Counted from the first letter of the stretch, positions 7,574-16,823 are shown. The stretch: 64,000 nucleotides of DNA from an uncultured bacterium (GCA_905215755.1 CAJMRE010000004.1:1-64000), one strand, 5' to 3'. The notes: a model not told the origin generated them from the letters alone. Program-made: numbers and translations.

Positions 7574-8920
7574 CTACTCGAAGCTCAGCTGCTCCAGACG
7601 ATCAAAGACCGTGTCGATACGGGTGAGGAAGTCCCACGGATCAAAGATCTCGTCGAGCTTCTCCTGACTGACGGTGCAGCGCGGGTCGGCCTCGAGACGC
7701 TCCTTAAAGGTGGGGCCGGAGACACAATCCTGTACCTCGTGCCAGGTTGCCATAGCGTTCTCCTGCACAATGGCGTACGCGTCCTCGCGGGTGATGCCCG
7801 TGTCGACGAGGGCGAGCAGTACCTTGGAAGAGAAGATGAGGCCGCGGGTCTTATTGAGGTTGGCCATCATGCGGGCGGGATACAGCTGCAGGCCGTCGAT
7901 AACGCGGATGAGGCACTGGAACATGTGGTCGAGGGCGATGAAGCTATCGGCCTGGGCGACGCGCTCGGCAGAGGAGTGCGAAATGTCACGCTCGTGCCAC
8001 AGGGCGACGTTATCGAAGGCAACCTGGGCGTTGGACTTCACGACGCGCGACAGACCGCAGACTTTCTCCATGGTGATGGGGTTGCGCTTGTGCGGCATGG
8101 CTGAGCTGCCCTTTTGGCCCTTACGGAACGGCTCCTCGGCCTCGAGCGTATCAGTCTTCTGCAGATTGCGGACCTCGGTAGCGATGCGCTCACAGGTGGC
8201 CGCTGTAGTGGCAAGCACGCCGGCAAGGTAGGCATGGTGATCGCGGCTGATGACCTGCGTGGACAGAGGATCGTGGACCAGGCCCAGGTGCTCGCAGACG
8301 TACTCCTCGACGAACGGCTCGATGGAGCTGTACGTGCCGACAGCGCCCGAGATGGCACCGAAGGCAACATTCTTGCGGGCGTCCTCAAGACGATCCAGAT
8401 CGCGCTTGAGCTCCCAGGCCCAAGAGCCAAACTTCATGCCGAAGGTCATCGGCTCGGCGTGGATGCCATGAGTGCGGCCGGCACAGAGCGTGTTGCGCTC
8501 CTCAAAGGCGCGACGCTTGCAAATCTCGCCGAGCTTCTTGACGTCCTCGATGATCAGGTCGCAGGCCTGGGTGAGCTGGTAGCACAGGGCCGTGTCGCCC
8601 AGATCCGAGCTGGTCATGCCATAGTGAACCCAGCGGCTGGGCTTGGGGTCGCCCTCGGGAACATCGGCATCGATGTATTCCTTCATGTTGGTCAGGAAGG
8701 CAATGACGTCGTGGCGCGTGACTTCCTCGATCTCATCGACCTTCGCCTTCTCAAAGTTGGCATGGTCGCGGATCCACTGGGCCTCGTCTTTGGAAATACC
8801 GATCTTGCCGAGCTCCGCCTGGGCCTCGCAGGCCAGAACCTCGATCTCCTGCCAAATGGCGTACTTGTTCTCGAGGGAGAAGATGTGTCCCATCTCCGGG
8901 CGGGTATAGCGATCGATCAT
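7574..8920 (-). CDS. purB: Adenylosuccinate lyase
   Basis: PurB cleaves SAICAR to AICAR and adenylosuccinate to AMP, releasing fumarate in both steps of purine synthesis. It has 448 residues, normal for the family. The fumarase/aspartase signature loop GSSAMPHKRNP is intact, as are the TSSDLGDTAL and AGRTHGIHAEPMTFG segments that form the active site. The frame extends 22 codons further upstream, but ATG 8920 (MIDRYTRPEMG) has AAGGAG 6 nt upstream and matches the family start. It is monocistronic, with its own terminator and an element-rich gap upstream. Confidence 0.96.
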   Translation of the reverse strand: MIDRYTRPEMGHIFSLENKYAIWQEIEVLACEAQAELGKIGISKDEAQWIRDHANFEKAKVDEIEEVTRHDVIAFLTNMKEYIDADVPEGDPKPSRWVHYGMTSSDLGDTALCYQLTQACDLIIEDVKKLGEICKRRAFEERNTLCAGRTHGIHAEPMTFGMKFGSWAWELKRDLDRLEDARKNVAFGAISGAVGTYSSIEPFVEEYVCEHLGLVHDPLSTQVISRDHHAYLAGVLATTAATCERIATEVRNLQKTDTLEAEEPFRKGQKGSSAMPHKRNPITMEKVCGLSRVVKSNAQVAFDNVALWHERDISHSSAERVAQADSFIALDHMFQCLIRVIDGLQLYPARMMANLNKTRGLIFSSKVLLALVDTGITREDAYAIVQENAMATWHEVQDCVSGPTFKERLEADPRCTVSQEKLDEIFDPWDFLTRIDTVFDRLEQLSFE

Positions 8921-9022
8921 AGCGGCTCCTTTTTGGTTATTGGCACGTTGGTCGTAACCCAACCATTGTACCGTGCGCAGGTGCAAGTATGGGCAGCAGG
9001 CATTAACCTAACATTTTGGAAT

Positions 9023-9074
9023 TGGAGCGGGCATGGGGACGTCCGCGTATTTGCTTCGCAAATACGCACCGGCT
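9023..9074. repeat. Partial copy of tRNA-linked hairpin element
   Basis: This 52-nt stretch is repeated at 9154-9205 with three differences. It begins with a near copy of the complement of the tRNA-Gly 3' end (TGGAGCGGGC...GGGAC) and contains a perfect 10-bp hairpin with a TTC loop (9045-9067, arms GCGTATTTGC/GCAAATACGC). The later hairpins of the full copy are missing. Confidence 0.75.
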
Positions 9075-9153
9075 TCAGTGGCATACCGAGATCCGGGGAA
9101 GTGTGGGAGCAAAGCAGGCTGAATCTACCATTCCCGAAATCTTCCTTGCTCCA

Positions 9154-9290
9154 TGGAGCGGGCAACGGGACGTCTGCGTATTTGCTTCGCAAATACGCAC
9201 CGGCTGCGGTCGCCTATCGGCGACCTTGCCTGCTCGCTATAAACGCTTCGCGTTTATTTAACGCTCGCACCCTGTCGGGTTCGAGTCCCG
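9154..9290. repeat. tRNA-Gly-linked array of three hairpins
   Basis: The left end (9154-9171) copies the complement of the tRNA-Gly 3' end. Three perfect hairpins follow: 9176-9198 (10 bp, TTC loop), 9208-9225 (GGTCGCC/GGCGACC, 4-nt loop) and 9239-9257 (ATAAACGC/GCGTTTAT, TTC loop). The right end (9275-9290) is a T-arm-like CGGGTTCGAGTCCCG that matches tRNA-Gly in the opposite orientation. It is non-coding and lies just beyond the tRNA-Gly terminator. The same order of parts occurs beside tRNA-Ser at 46661-46797. Confidence 0.75.
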
Positions 9291-9301
9291 GCACTTTATT
9301 G

Positions 9302-9334
9302 AAAAAGGCACGGTAACGAAACGTTACCGTGCCT
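9302..9334 (-). terminator. Terminator of tRNA-Gly
   Basis: A 13-bp perfect stem with a 3-nt loop is followed by five T residues on the minus strand, 11 nt after the encoded CCA of tRNA-Gly. Confidence 0.88.
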
Positions 9335-9344
9335 GAAATTCGAA

Positions 9345-9419
9345 TGGAGCGGGCAACGGGACTCGAACCCGCGAGTGTCAGCTTGGGAAGCTGATGCCTT
9401 ACCACTTGGCGATGCCCGC
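9345..9419 (-). tRNA. tRNA-Gly (CCC anticodon)
   Basis: Cloverleaf on the minus strand with acceptor GCGGGCA..TGCCCGC, anticodon stem TCAGC/GCTGA, loop TTCCCAA (anticodon CCC, glycine) and T-loop TTCGAGT. The 3' CCA is encoded. It has its own promoter and terminator. Confidence 0.95.
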
Positions 9420-9432
9420 ATATGTGGGGGAT

Positions 9433-9462
9433 AGTATAACGCGGTTGTCTTGTTCGATACAA
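9433..9462 (-). promoter_or_regulatory. Promoter of tRNA-Gly
   Basis: On the minus strand TTGTAT (9462-9457) and TATACT (9438-9433) are separated by 18 bp. The -10 lies 14 nt before the mature 5' end, a good sigma-70-type tRNA promoter. Confidence 0.7.
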
Positions 9463-9716
9463 GGGTGTCGATGCTTGTTTTAGCTGTGGAGAATCGTTTG
9501 AAAATCGCGCCAATTGTGGAGATGAGGACCTTTGTCTTTCTTTTCTTACCATCTTCTACCTGCACTTTTATCTGATTGTTGTATTTGAGCTCGATTTGTC
9601 AGAAATCGGGCAAGCTTTTGGTCAGGCTCCGGTACTTACCCGCATGAACCTCGGGGGTAGCCTCATCCTACGCGTCGCAACCTCCCCATGCGGCGCACGA
9701 GGGATAAGGAGCAGCC
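9463..9716. other. Leader region of the adhesin gene, no gene seen
   Basis: About 250 nt between the tRNA-Gly promoter and the adhesin start. No coding frame or recognisable riboswitch is seen. A clear AAGGAG ribosome site lies 6 nt before the adhesin ATG. Confidence 0.4.
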
Positions 9717-12700
9717 ATGTCCAACGCACCCACGCACTCTGTCCACAGCGCAATCGCAACAGGTCCGCTGCTCCTGCTCCTCTTCCTGCTTTTCGGCTGC
9801 CTGACACCGGGAGCCGCATTTGCCGTCGATGGCTACGACCAGCTCGGCTTCCGCACTATTAGCGATGATTGTGGGCCCTTCCTCATCGGCAAGTATGAAG
9901 CTCAAGACGCCTCGATTGCCTACTGCATGAACCAGGAGCGCCCCGGCCCCACCAAGCCGGGCGGCCCATGGCTCAACTTTGATCAAGGCTGGGTGTGGCT
10001 CGACGACGAGTTCGCGGCAATCGTTTGTCACGGATATCCTACCGCCACGTCGTTTGGCGGTTACCATCTTTCACCCGATCGTGCCCGCGCCGCAACCCAG
10101 CTTGCCGTATGGATGCTCAACGGCACTACCCATGTCGACGGTACCTACTCTTACACGACCGCTCAGGGCAAAACCAAGAGTGGGCACTTTATCACTGACA
10201 ATGAAGTCGTGGCGGCGGCGCGGTGGCTCCACGACAGCGCAAAATCAGGAAGCATCAAAGCCGCTCCGCACCGCGCGCGGCGCTATCTAGGAGCCGTATC
10301 GGGCGGCAGCAAACGTCAGGACATGCTCTATGTACTGCCGGCGGTCTCTGTTTCCTTCCAAAAGCAGTCTGCAAACGCTGCCATTACCAGCGGAAACAAT
10401 ACTTATCAGTTTGACGGGGCAACATTCGATGTTTTTGAGAGCACCAGCGGCGCGCGTGTCGGCACCGTCCAGATGGACAGCAACGGTCGAGCGCAGGCAA
10501 CACTTCTGCCCAACACGGCATACTACCTAGTTGAAACGAAGGCGCCGGCCGGCTATGTCCCCCGTCGCGATCGCATCGCCTTTACCACGGGGAATGACGG
10601 TGGAAAGGTCGCCATTGATGAACAGCCCGGCACCATCAATCTGCGTATCGTAAAACTCGATGCCGCGACGAATGCCGGCCCCCAGGCGGGATCTTCACTC
10701 GCAGGAGCAGAGTTCACGTGTGTGTCGCAATCAACCCCTGGATGGGCGCAAATTCTCACGACTGACGAAAGCGGTCGGGCTACCCTCGTCGATGTCCCCT
10801 TAGGAACCTTTACCATCTACGAATCAAAAGCCCCCGAGGGCTACCTGCCATCCAACGACAGCTGGACCTATACCGTTGGAGCCGACCAGCTCGGCGATTC
10901 AGGCGTGGTCGAGATCGAATCTCGCATTTCCGATATCCCCATTGCGTTTGACCTTGAGATTTCCAAATTCAAGGATTACGGCAATAGCGACCAATCCGGC
11001 CTGGAGCAGCCGGCGGGTGGTGTTGTCTTTGAGGTTGTCAGCAACAGCTCTCAGCAGGTTGTTGGCACACTGACCACAAACATCTATGGCTTTGCCTCCA
11101 CCAAAGATCAGCCCGAAGCATGGTTCGGCACAGGCAAGCGACCCGCCGGTGTCCACGGAGCCGTCCCATACGACCGTGCCGGCTACACGATTCGCGAGGT
11201 TCCGGAAACCGTCCCCGAGGGTTTTAAACGTGCAGGGGAATGGACCGTCGGGGCCAATCAGATTTCCGACGGCGCCGAGCTTCAATATATCGTGGACAAC
11301 CACGCTCTGTCGACGCATCTCCAGATTGTAAAACGCGATGCCCAAACAGGCGCTTCTGTTCCCCTAGCCGGATTCTCCTTCCAACTCCTCGACAGCAATC
11401 ACGAACCTGTCTCACAAACTTGCTGGTATCCAGCACATAACGTAATGGACACCTTTACGACTGACGCGACCGGGACCGTCACACTGCCCGAATCGCTCGT
11501 GCCGGGCACCTATTATGTACGCGAAACCTCGGCCAAAGAGCCCTATCTTGTCGGCGAAGAAATCGAGGTAAACATACCCGCCGACATGAACCTAACGCCC
11601 GTTGCAATCGCCTCGTATTATGACCACGCCGCGACCGGAAATATCAGGATCGTTAAAACCGATGCCGTAGACGGCAGCAGCCTCGCGGGCGCCATCTTTG
11701 AGATCCGTGCCTCGGGTGATATCGTGCGCCCCGACGGTAGCATTGCCGCACTCGACGGTGAGACTGTCGCTACCGTCACGACGGATGAAACTGGAGAAGC
11801 ACGCGCGGACAACCTCCCACTGGGATCTGGCACCGCACGCTACGAGGTTGTCGAGACTCAAGCGCCGGCAGGCTTCTTGCTCGATCAGACAACCCATATT
11901 GCCGACCTTACTTATGCCGACCAGAAAACACCCGTTGTAGAAGCACGGCTTAACGTATCCGACGATTACACCAAGGTTGATATCTCCAAGGTCGATGCAA
12001 GCGGTGAGCAGGAAGTAGAAGGCGCACGGCTCACCTTATATGGTCCCGATAAAACCGAAATAGACTCCTGGACCTCATCCGACAAGCCACACCGCGTCGA
12101 ACATCTTGCACCCGGCACCTACTCGTTGCGCGAAATGATGTCTCCGCGGACCTATGACCTTGCCGAGGAGATAACGTTTGAAATAAAGGATACGGGAGAA
12201 GTCCAATCCGTCGCGATGAAGGATGCGCCCATCGAGATCAAGGGGCAGGTCGACAAGCGTCAGGAACTTGTCCAACCTATCGAAAAGGGCCTGTTGGCTA
12301 ACGGCGATGGCAAAAACCGTGCCACGATGCAAACCAATACGGATGGGCTTTTCTCCTATACCATCGACGCTCGAAACGATTCAACTACCTGGGTTGATGA
12401 GTTTACAATTACCGATGATCTTGAGTGTGCCGAGGACGATACGGCGAGATTCGTCTCAATCGAAACCCCCGTCGCCATCGGCGACCTCAATGGTCTGTGC
12501 AACGTGTGGTATCGCACGACGCCGTTGGACTCGACAGACGTCGATGAGCCGGCATACGCGACACTTGACGATGGGCACGAAAATCCTTGGCTTGAGTCCG
12601 ACGAAGTAAGGGAAAGTCTGGGTGAGGATTGCCGCCTCGTCGATTACGACGGCTGGCACCTCTGGAAGGCGGATGTCTCGACCACGGAATCCACCACACT

Positions 12701-13148
12701 CGAGGCGAAAGAACTCGACCTTGCGTCCAATACCGTCGTAACGGGCATTCGCATTGAATACGGTGCGGTAGCCGCCGACTTTACGACTCGAAGCGATGCG
12801 GATTCTTGGACCCGCGATGATCTCAAAGATGAGCACGACGACCTTGACGATGCCAAAGCAATCCTTGGCACAGACGCTCGGGGCGCAATCGTGCACATGC
12901 AGGCGACGTCGGCTTATACGCCCCAAACCGCACTCACCAACAGCGCACGCGTCGATCTTTGCCGCAACGGCGGCGGCGATAAACTTGAGTCACATGACGA
13001 GGACCGTGTCATTCAACGCTGTACCCTACCGCAGGACCTACCGGCAACAGGATCAGTTTCCATCGCCGCTTGCATCACCGCGCTCCTGACCTCGGGTGCC
13101 GCAGCCCTATGGTTCGCTCGCCTTAGGTCGACCCCAAAGAAGCGCTAG
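9717..13148 (+). CDS. LPxTG-anchored thioester-domain adhesin with CnaB/SpaA repeats
   Basis: A 1143-residue surface protein. It has a signal peptide (about 1-36, ending GAAFA). Residues 37-185 form an N-terminal thioester-type domain with the signature Cys70 (AYCMNQ) and Gln128 (TQLAVW). Those residues form a reactive Cys-Gln thioester in TIE adhesins, which attach covalently to host proteins. About six CnaB/SpaA-like beta-sandwich modules follow, each opening with a lysine strand (RIVKLDA, QIVKRDA, RIVKTDA, DISKVDA) and most closing with YxxxETxAPxGY-like strands whose Glu can form isopeptide bonds. A less typical 150-residue domain precedes LPATG (from 1108), a hydrophobic span and a KKR tail for sortase anchoring. 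It is a single gene. The host ligand is unknown. Confidence 0.92.
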   Translation: MSNAPTHSVHSAIATGPLLLLLFLLFGCLTPGAAFAVDGYDQLGFRTISDDCGPFLIGKYEAQDASIAYCMNQERPGPTKPGGPWLNFDQGWVWLDDEFAAIVCHGYPTATSFGGYHLSPDRARAATQLAVWMLNGTTHVDGTYSYTTAQGKTKSGHFITDNEVVAAARWLHDSAKSGSIKAAPHRARRYLGAVSGGSKRQDMLYVLPAVSVSFQKQSANAAITSGNNTYQFDGATFDVFESTSGARVGTVQMDSNGRAQATLLPNTAYYLVETKAPAGYVPRRDRIAFTTGNDGGKVAIDEQPGTINLRIVKLDAATNAGPQAGSSLAGAEFTCVSQSTPGWAQILTTDESGRATLVDVPLGTFTIYESKAPEGYLPSNDSWTYTVGADQLGDSGVVEIESRISDIPIAFDLEISKFKDYGNSDQSGLEQPAGGVVFEVVSNSSQQVVGTLTTNIYGFASTKDQPEAWFGTGKRPAGVHGAVPYDRAGYTIREVPETVPEGFKRAGEWTVGANQISDGAELQYIVDNHALSTHLQIVKRDAQTGASVPLAGFSFQLLDSNHEPVSQTCWYPAHNVMDTFTTDATGTVTLPESLVPGTYYVRETSAKEPYLVGEEIEVNIPADMNLTPVAIASYYDHAATGNIRIVKTDAVDGSSLAGAIFEIRASGDIVRPDGSIAALDGETVATVTTDETGEARADNLPLGSGTARYEVVETQAPAGFLLDQTTHIADLTYADQKTPVVEARLNVSDDYTKVDISKVDASGEQEVEGARLTLYGPDKTEIDSWTSSDKPHRVEHLAPGTYSLREMMSPRTYDLAEEITFEIKDTGEVQSVAMKDAPIEIKGQVDKRQELVQPIEKGLLANGDGKNRATMQTNTDGLFSYTIDARNDSTTWVDEFTITDDLECAEDDTARFVSIETPVAIGDLNGLCNVWYRTTPLDSTDVDEPAYATLDDGHENPWLESDEVRESLGEDCRLVDYDGWHLWKADVSTTESTTLEAKELDLASNTVVTGIRIEYGAVAADFTTRSDADSWTRDDLKDEHDDLDDAKAILGTDARGAIVHMQATSAYTPQTALTNSARVDLCRNGGGDKLESHDEDRVIQRCTLPQDLPATGSVSIAACITALLTSGAAALWFARLRSTPKKR

Positions 13149-13155
13149 CGCGATG

Positions 13156-13193
13156 AAAAAGCGGGCGAGCCAGTCCCCTGGCTCGCCCGCTTT
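13156..13193. terminator. Bidirectional terminator between convergent genes
   Basis: A 16-bp perfect stem with loop TCCC has a short T-run on the plus side and five T residues on the minus side. It separates the adhesin gene from the convergent small membrane protein gene and can serve both. Confidence 0.88.
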
Positions 13194-13214
13194 CAATCAT
13201 GTAAATCGCCGTAT

Positions 13215-13433
13215 CTACTCTGCAGACGAAGATCCACCATCAACGATTGCCTGCTCGGACTCAGGAATCCCATCGGCACCCGTACTCTGTTCTTGCTCCA
13301 CCTCTTCGCTGATTGCGGAGGCGGGGGTCGAGCCCTTTGCACCCACGATGTAGGCAGCCCCAAATCCTAACGCAATGGCAATCAAGGTCAAAATCACGTA
13401 GACAGGCCAATGGCGCTTAATATACGAAAACAC
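13215..13433 (-). CDS. Single-pass small membrane protein
   Basis: A 72-residue protein with a short basic N-terminus, one hydrophobic helix (about 9-30, VYVILTLIAIALGFGAAYIV) and an acidic tail (SEEVEQEQ...). It is not recognised. It lies 21 nt downstream of the M28-like peptidase gene on the same strand, so the two are probably co-transcribed, and the convergent terminator ends the unit. It could be an accessory subunit of that membrane protein; this is inferred from position only. Confidence 0.6.
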   Translation of the reverse strand: MFSYIKRHWPVYVILTLIAIALGFGAAYIVGAKGSTPASAISEEVEQEQSTGADGIPESEQAIVDGGSSSAE

Positions 13434-13454
13434 GTTGACTCCTTAGAGCTCCGT

Positions 13455-16400
13455 CTACGAACGGCGGATAACCTCGGTCACGACCTCGGATACCGTGGCA
13501 ATGTTCGTCGGGTTGACATTGTGGGGCAGGTCGTCCTCGGTACGAGCGCAAGCCAGACGCGTGCCGTCCACGCCGGCGATGGTGAGGGCTCGGCGGCTCG
13601 CCTCGAGCGCGGCATAGGCATCGGTCTTGGCATAGGGCATCTCGAGCGCGCCACAATCGACATGGAACGACTTGCACACCTTGCTGACCAGGTTCATGAT
13701 GCGGCGATCGCCCTTGAGCAGCTGCTGTTCGCCCTCGACCGTCACCACCGAAAGCCTACCGGCGCCGACGGATTCAAGATTGATGAAGAATACGCCGCGG
13801 AGCTTATCGCGATGCGAAGCCAAGAAGGCCTTCATGCCGGCGCCATCACAATCCGAGGCGCCCGTTGCCACAAACCAGATATCGTGACCGAGCAGCTCAT
13901 CATCGCCCATAGAGGCGACAGCCGAGAGCATATCTTCGGAAGAAGCGCCATCGGAAGACGTAGCGCCGCCCTTCCAGCCATCGTTATCGTCCTCGAAGTT
14001 ATCCCACGAACCGATACCGCGACCGGACTTCTTGGCATCGTAATCGTCTTCGACGCCCAGCCAATCACTCATGCTGTCCTGCTCGTTTTTCCTTTTACGA
14101 CCGAACAGGCCACCCAGGCCGCGTTTGCGAGACTTGGGTGCCGCTGGGGCGGGAGCCGAAATGGTCTCGATCGGCTGCGCGCCCGACGCAACGGGCATAG
14201 AAGGCGCAACGGGTGCCGATGTGGGTTCGGGACCCTGGGCAGTAGCAAAGGGGTCGTTGACCTGGGCAGAGGGATCGGGAAGGTCGAACAGCGACGTGCG
14301 AGACGCAACGTTTGCCTGCTTCATCGACGGCAGCGACGGATCGGGGACCGAAGCCAGCGGAGACGAGGAAGGTGCAGGCGACGGTGCCGACGCCGGATCG
14401 GGAACATTTATCTGCGGACGCGGCGATGCCTGGGAGGAAATCTGGGCCATAAGGGAATCGACCGTTTCGTCCTGGGTGGGAGCAACATTGGCAACCGTGG
14501 CACCGGAACCACTCGGGGTCGGCATGGTGAAAATCTGCGTGGAGTAAGGCCTCGACTCATCCGTCTCGGGAGTCTCGGAAACCGCAGGCACTTCCTCCTG
14601 CTCGACCTCGGTCGAATCACCTTGATCGGCTGCCGCGTATTGCTCTTCGTCAGAGTTGGCCTCGACGGACTCGTCCTCGGTCGCATCCTGAATTTCGGCA
14701 GCATCAATGGGCTCGCCATCGCCCGCCGCGTCGCCCTGCTCATCGGAAACAGGAAGGGGCTCGGCAATTGCGGTGCTTTGCTTTTCAAACGTTATCGTGG
14801 AATCGAACTGCGCGGCATCAAACGACATGGTGCTATCGACGTGCTGCTGAGCCTCGAAAGACGTTGTTGCCTCAACAACATCCGCTGACGTCGGTTGCTG
14901 GGACTCAAAGGACGTCGTAGCTTCGGCAGCGTCGACGGGCCCGGACTGCATAGCCTCGTTCTGCTCAAACTCTTGCGCCGCGCGCTCACGTGCCGCCTCG
15001 GCTGCCTGCTGCTGAGCGATAGCCTCCTGCTCGGCAGCCTCGCGTGCGGCAGCGCGCTTCTCCTCGAAATCGTCGACAAATTTCCTGCCCTTTGCAAGCG
15101 CACCCTTAAAGAAGCTGGAAGCGCTGGCGCCAATCGAAGAGAACGCGGATGCAATATCGGCATGGGGCGTTGCCGCGGGAATCTCGGCAGAGAAATCAGT
15201 ATCGCTCTCGTAAGACACGCGCCTCGGCTGTTCAACGTAATCGTCGTCAGACTCGTCCGCAACGTCTTGCGCCGGCGCGGCGGGAGCCAAAATGTCCAAT
15301 CCTGCCGCGGGATCGATCGCAGACACCGCCTCGGGCTCGGCAACGGCAGCGGTAACCGCGGCAGACTCATCATCCGCAGTGACAACGGGCGCAGGCTCGG
15401 GCTCAAACGTCGGCTCCTCGCCCTCCTCGTAATCGAGCGTGCAGGACTCGGGAAGCATTCCGAGCGCACGGATGGCATCCGAACCAAAGCGGATGTTGCC
15501 GGCGGCGTTGCGATAGAGCTTGGGCTCGGCCGCGGCAGGCTCCTCCGCCGGCTCAGCAGCGGGAACCTCGTCATTGAACTCTTCGGCCTGGACAGCCTGA
15601 TTCTGATCCTCGGGCACGATGGCGCCAATCAGCGTCTCGTCGGCAGACGCACCCTCAAAGCCCTCGATCTGCTCGTCAAAAGCCTCGCCCTGTTCGGGCT
15701 CGGTTTGAGCGTCGGGAGCAATCGGCTGACCGAACTCGTCCTCGGCGTAGGTAGGCTCTTCGTACTCGATGGTGTTGCCGTAGTCGTTTTGCTGCTGGGC
15801 CGCGGCATACTCCGCCGCCGCGCGCGCCATTTCCTCGGCACGACGTTTCTGCTCCCCAAAATAGGTATCGAACGGAACATCGTCGGGAAACTCGTTCTCG
15901 CCCTGGAAGGGAGCAACGTTGTCCATAACACCGAGCATAGCGGCGACAGAAGACTTGTTGCACACCGCGCCGGACGTATAGGGAAGAATGTGGCGGTTAG
16001 AGATGATGTTTGCCGCGTTGGCAAGTGCAACGAGGGAAGCGAGGATCGCGACAATCCACAGCAGAACCTTGAGCGCGCCGGGGAGCGGCAGGATACGCAG
16101 GATAGCAACGGCAGCAGGGGCAACCGTGGCAACGGGCAACAGCTTGGCGATGAGCGCACGATACGAAGCATAGGGCTCGCGGGCGAGCAGCTCAGCACGG
16201 GGAGAGTCGTAGTGTGCGACAACGACCACCGGGCGGTTGCGCGGAGACGCGAGCGGGCCCGAGGCCTTGTGGTAGGCGATGACATTTTGGCTCACGCCCG
16301 TCTTGCCCAGGCGCGAAACCACGGGGTGGCCCGTGCGCTCGAGCACGTAAAGAACGGCGCCGACAACGGCCAGCAAGGTGCCGACCAAGCCGATACCGCC

Positions 16401-16625
16401 GCCGATGCCCATCAGCAGGGCGCCGGCAAACGCAAGAATACCGGTAACGGCAAATGCCAACCTACCGGGCGCCGGGGCATTGAACTCCTGAACCTCGGGA
16501 TCAAAGCCGTGGTTGCGGAAGATCTGAGCGATATCCTCGGCAGCCAAGCGCTCTTCTTCGCTGCATGCCGGCGTAATGCCGGTGTTCTGCAGCAGGTGGT
16601 TAATATAGTTCTGGGTGTTCGCCAT
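13455..16625 (-). CDS. Membrane M28-like peptidase with very long disordered insert
   Basis: 1056 residues. Residues 1-240 hold the first half of an M28-type fold with HYD (His138, Asp140) and four hydrophobic spans (about 57-72, 75-94, 163-180, 186-206). Residues about 245-830 are low-complexity, rich in Ala, Glu, Pro and Ser, with repeated TTSFE/TMSFD-like bits. The C-terminal ~220 residues continue the fold (INLESVGAG, ... LPHNVNPTN). By eye, the bridging Asp of the family's GAxDN motif is replaced by Cys (GAVCNKSS) and the usual Glu-Glu pair reads SDCD. Activity is therefore doubtful or unusual. Start chosen at ATG 16625, with TGGAG upstream, rather than 50 codons earlier. Confidence 0.7.
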   Translation of the reverse strand: MANTQNYINHLLQNTGITPACSEEERLAAEDIAQIFRNHGFDPEVQEFNAPAPGRLAFAVTGILAFAGALLMGIGGGIGLVGTLLAVVGAVLYVLERTGHPVVSRLGKTGVSQNVIAYHKASGPLASPRNRPVVVVAHYDSPRAELLAREPYASYRALIAKLLPVATVAPAAVAILRILPLPGALKVLLWIVAILASLVALANAANIISNRHILPYTSGAVCNKSSVAAMLGVMDNVAPFQGENEFPDDVPFDTYFGEQKRRAEEMARAAAEYAAAQQQNDYGNTIEYEEPTYAEDEFGQPIAPDAQTEPEQGEAFDEQIEGFEGASADETLIGAIVPEDQNQAVQAEEFNDEVPAAEPAEEPAAAEPKLYRNAAGNIRFGSDAIRALGMLPESCTLDYEEGEEPTFEPEPAPVVTADDESAAVTAAVAEPEAVSAIDPAAGLDILAPAAPAQDVADESDDDYVEQPRRVSYESDTDFSAEIPAATPHADIASAFSSIGASASSFFKGALAKGRKFVDDFEEKRAAAREAAEQEAIAQQQAAEAARERAAQEFEQNEAMQSGPVDAAEATTSFESQQPTSADVVEATTSFEAQQHVDSTMSFDAAQFDSTITFEKQSTAIAEPLPVSDEQGDAAGDGEPIDAAEIQDATEDESVEANSDEEQYAAADQGDSTEVEQEEVPAVSETPETDESRPYSTQIFTMPTPSGSGATVANVAPTQDETVDSLMAQISSQASPRPQINVPDPASAPSPAPSSSPLASVPDPSLPSMKQANVASRTSLFDLPDPSAQVNDPFATAQGPEPTSAPVAPSMPVASGAQPIETISAPAPAAPKSRKRGLGGLFGRKRKNEQDSMSDWLGVEDDYDAKKSGRGIGSWDNFEDDNDGWKGGATSSDGASSEDMLSAVASMGDDELLGHDIWFVATGASDCDGAGMKAFLASHRDKLRGVFFINLESVGAGRLSVVTVEGEQQLLKGDRRIMNLVSKVCKSFHVDCGALEMPYAKTDAYAALEASRRALTIAGVDGTRLACARTEDDLPHNVNPTNIATVSEVVTEVIRRS

Positions 16626-16823
16626 GTGCGCTCCACATCCATAATCCGACAAATAGGCCCAATGCATGCACATTAGAACCGTATATAGTCGAAAGTATAC
16701 CCCGAGCGAGCGCAAACGACCGAATTCGGGCCATCTTAACGCCCCGAGCGGACAAGGATATAGCCTAATCTCCATATCGGACTAAAATCATGGCAGCAAA
16801 CCACCTTCTCATGCGAGGACTCT

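Noticed and set aside
9216..9556. Small frames through the hairpin array and tRNA-Gly
   Set aside because: They run across perfect palindromes and a tRNA gene, so they are not plausible genes.
9611..9626. A 15-nt word (CAAGCTTTTGGTCAG) shared with 47403-47418
   Set aside because: Shared 15-mers are expected by chance at this window size, and the flanks do not match.
14895..16676. 593-codon plus-strand frame opposite the M28-like gene
   Set aside because: Shadow of a repetitive, high-GC coding region; no start signal and no domain.
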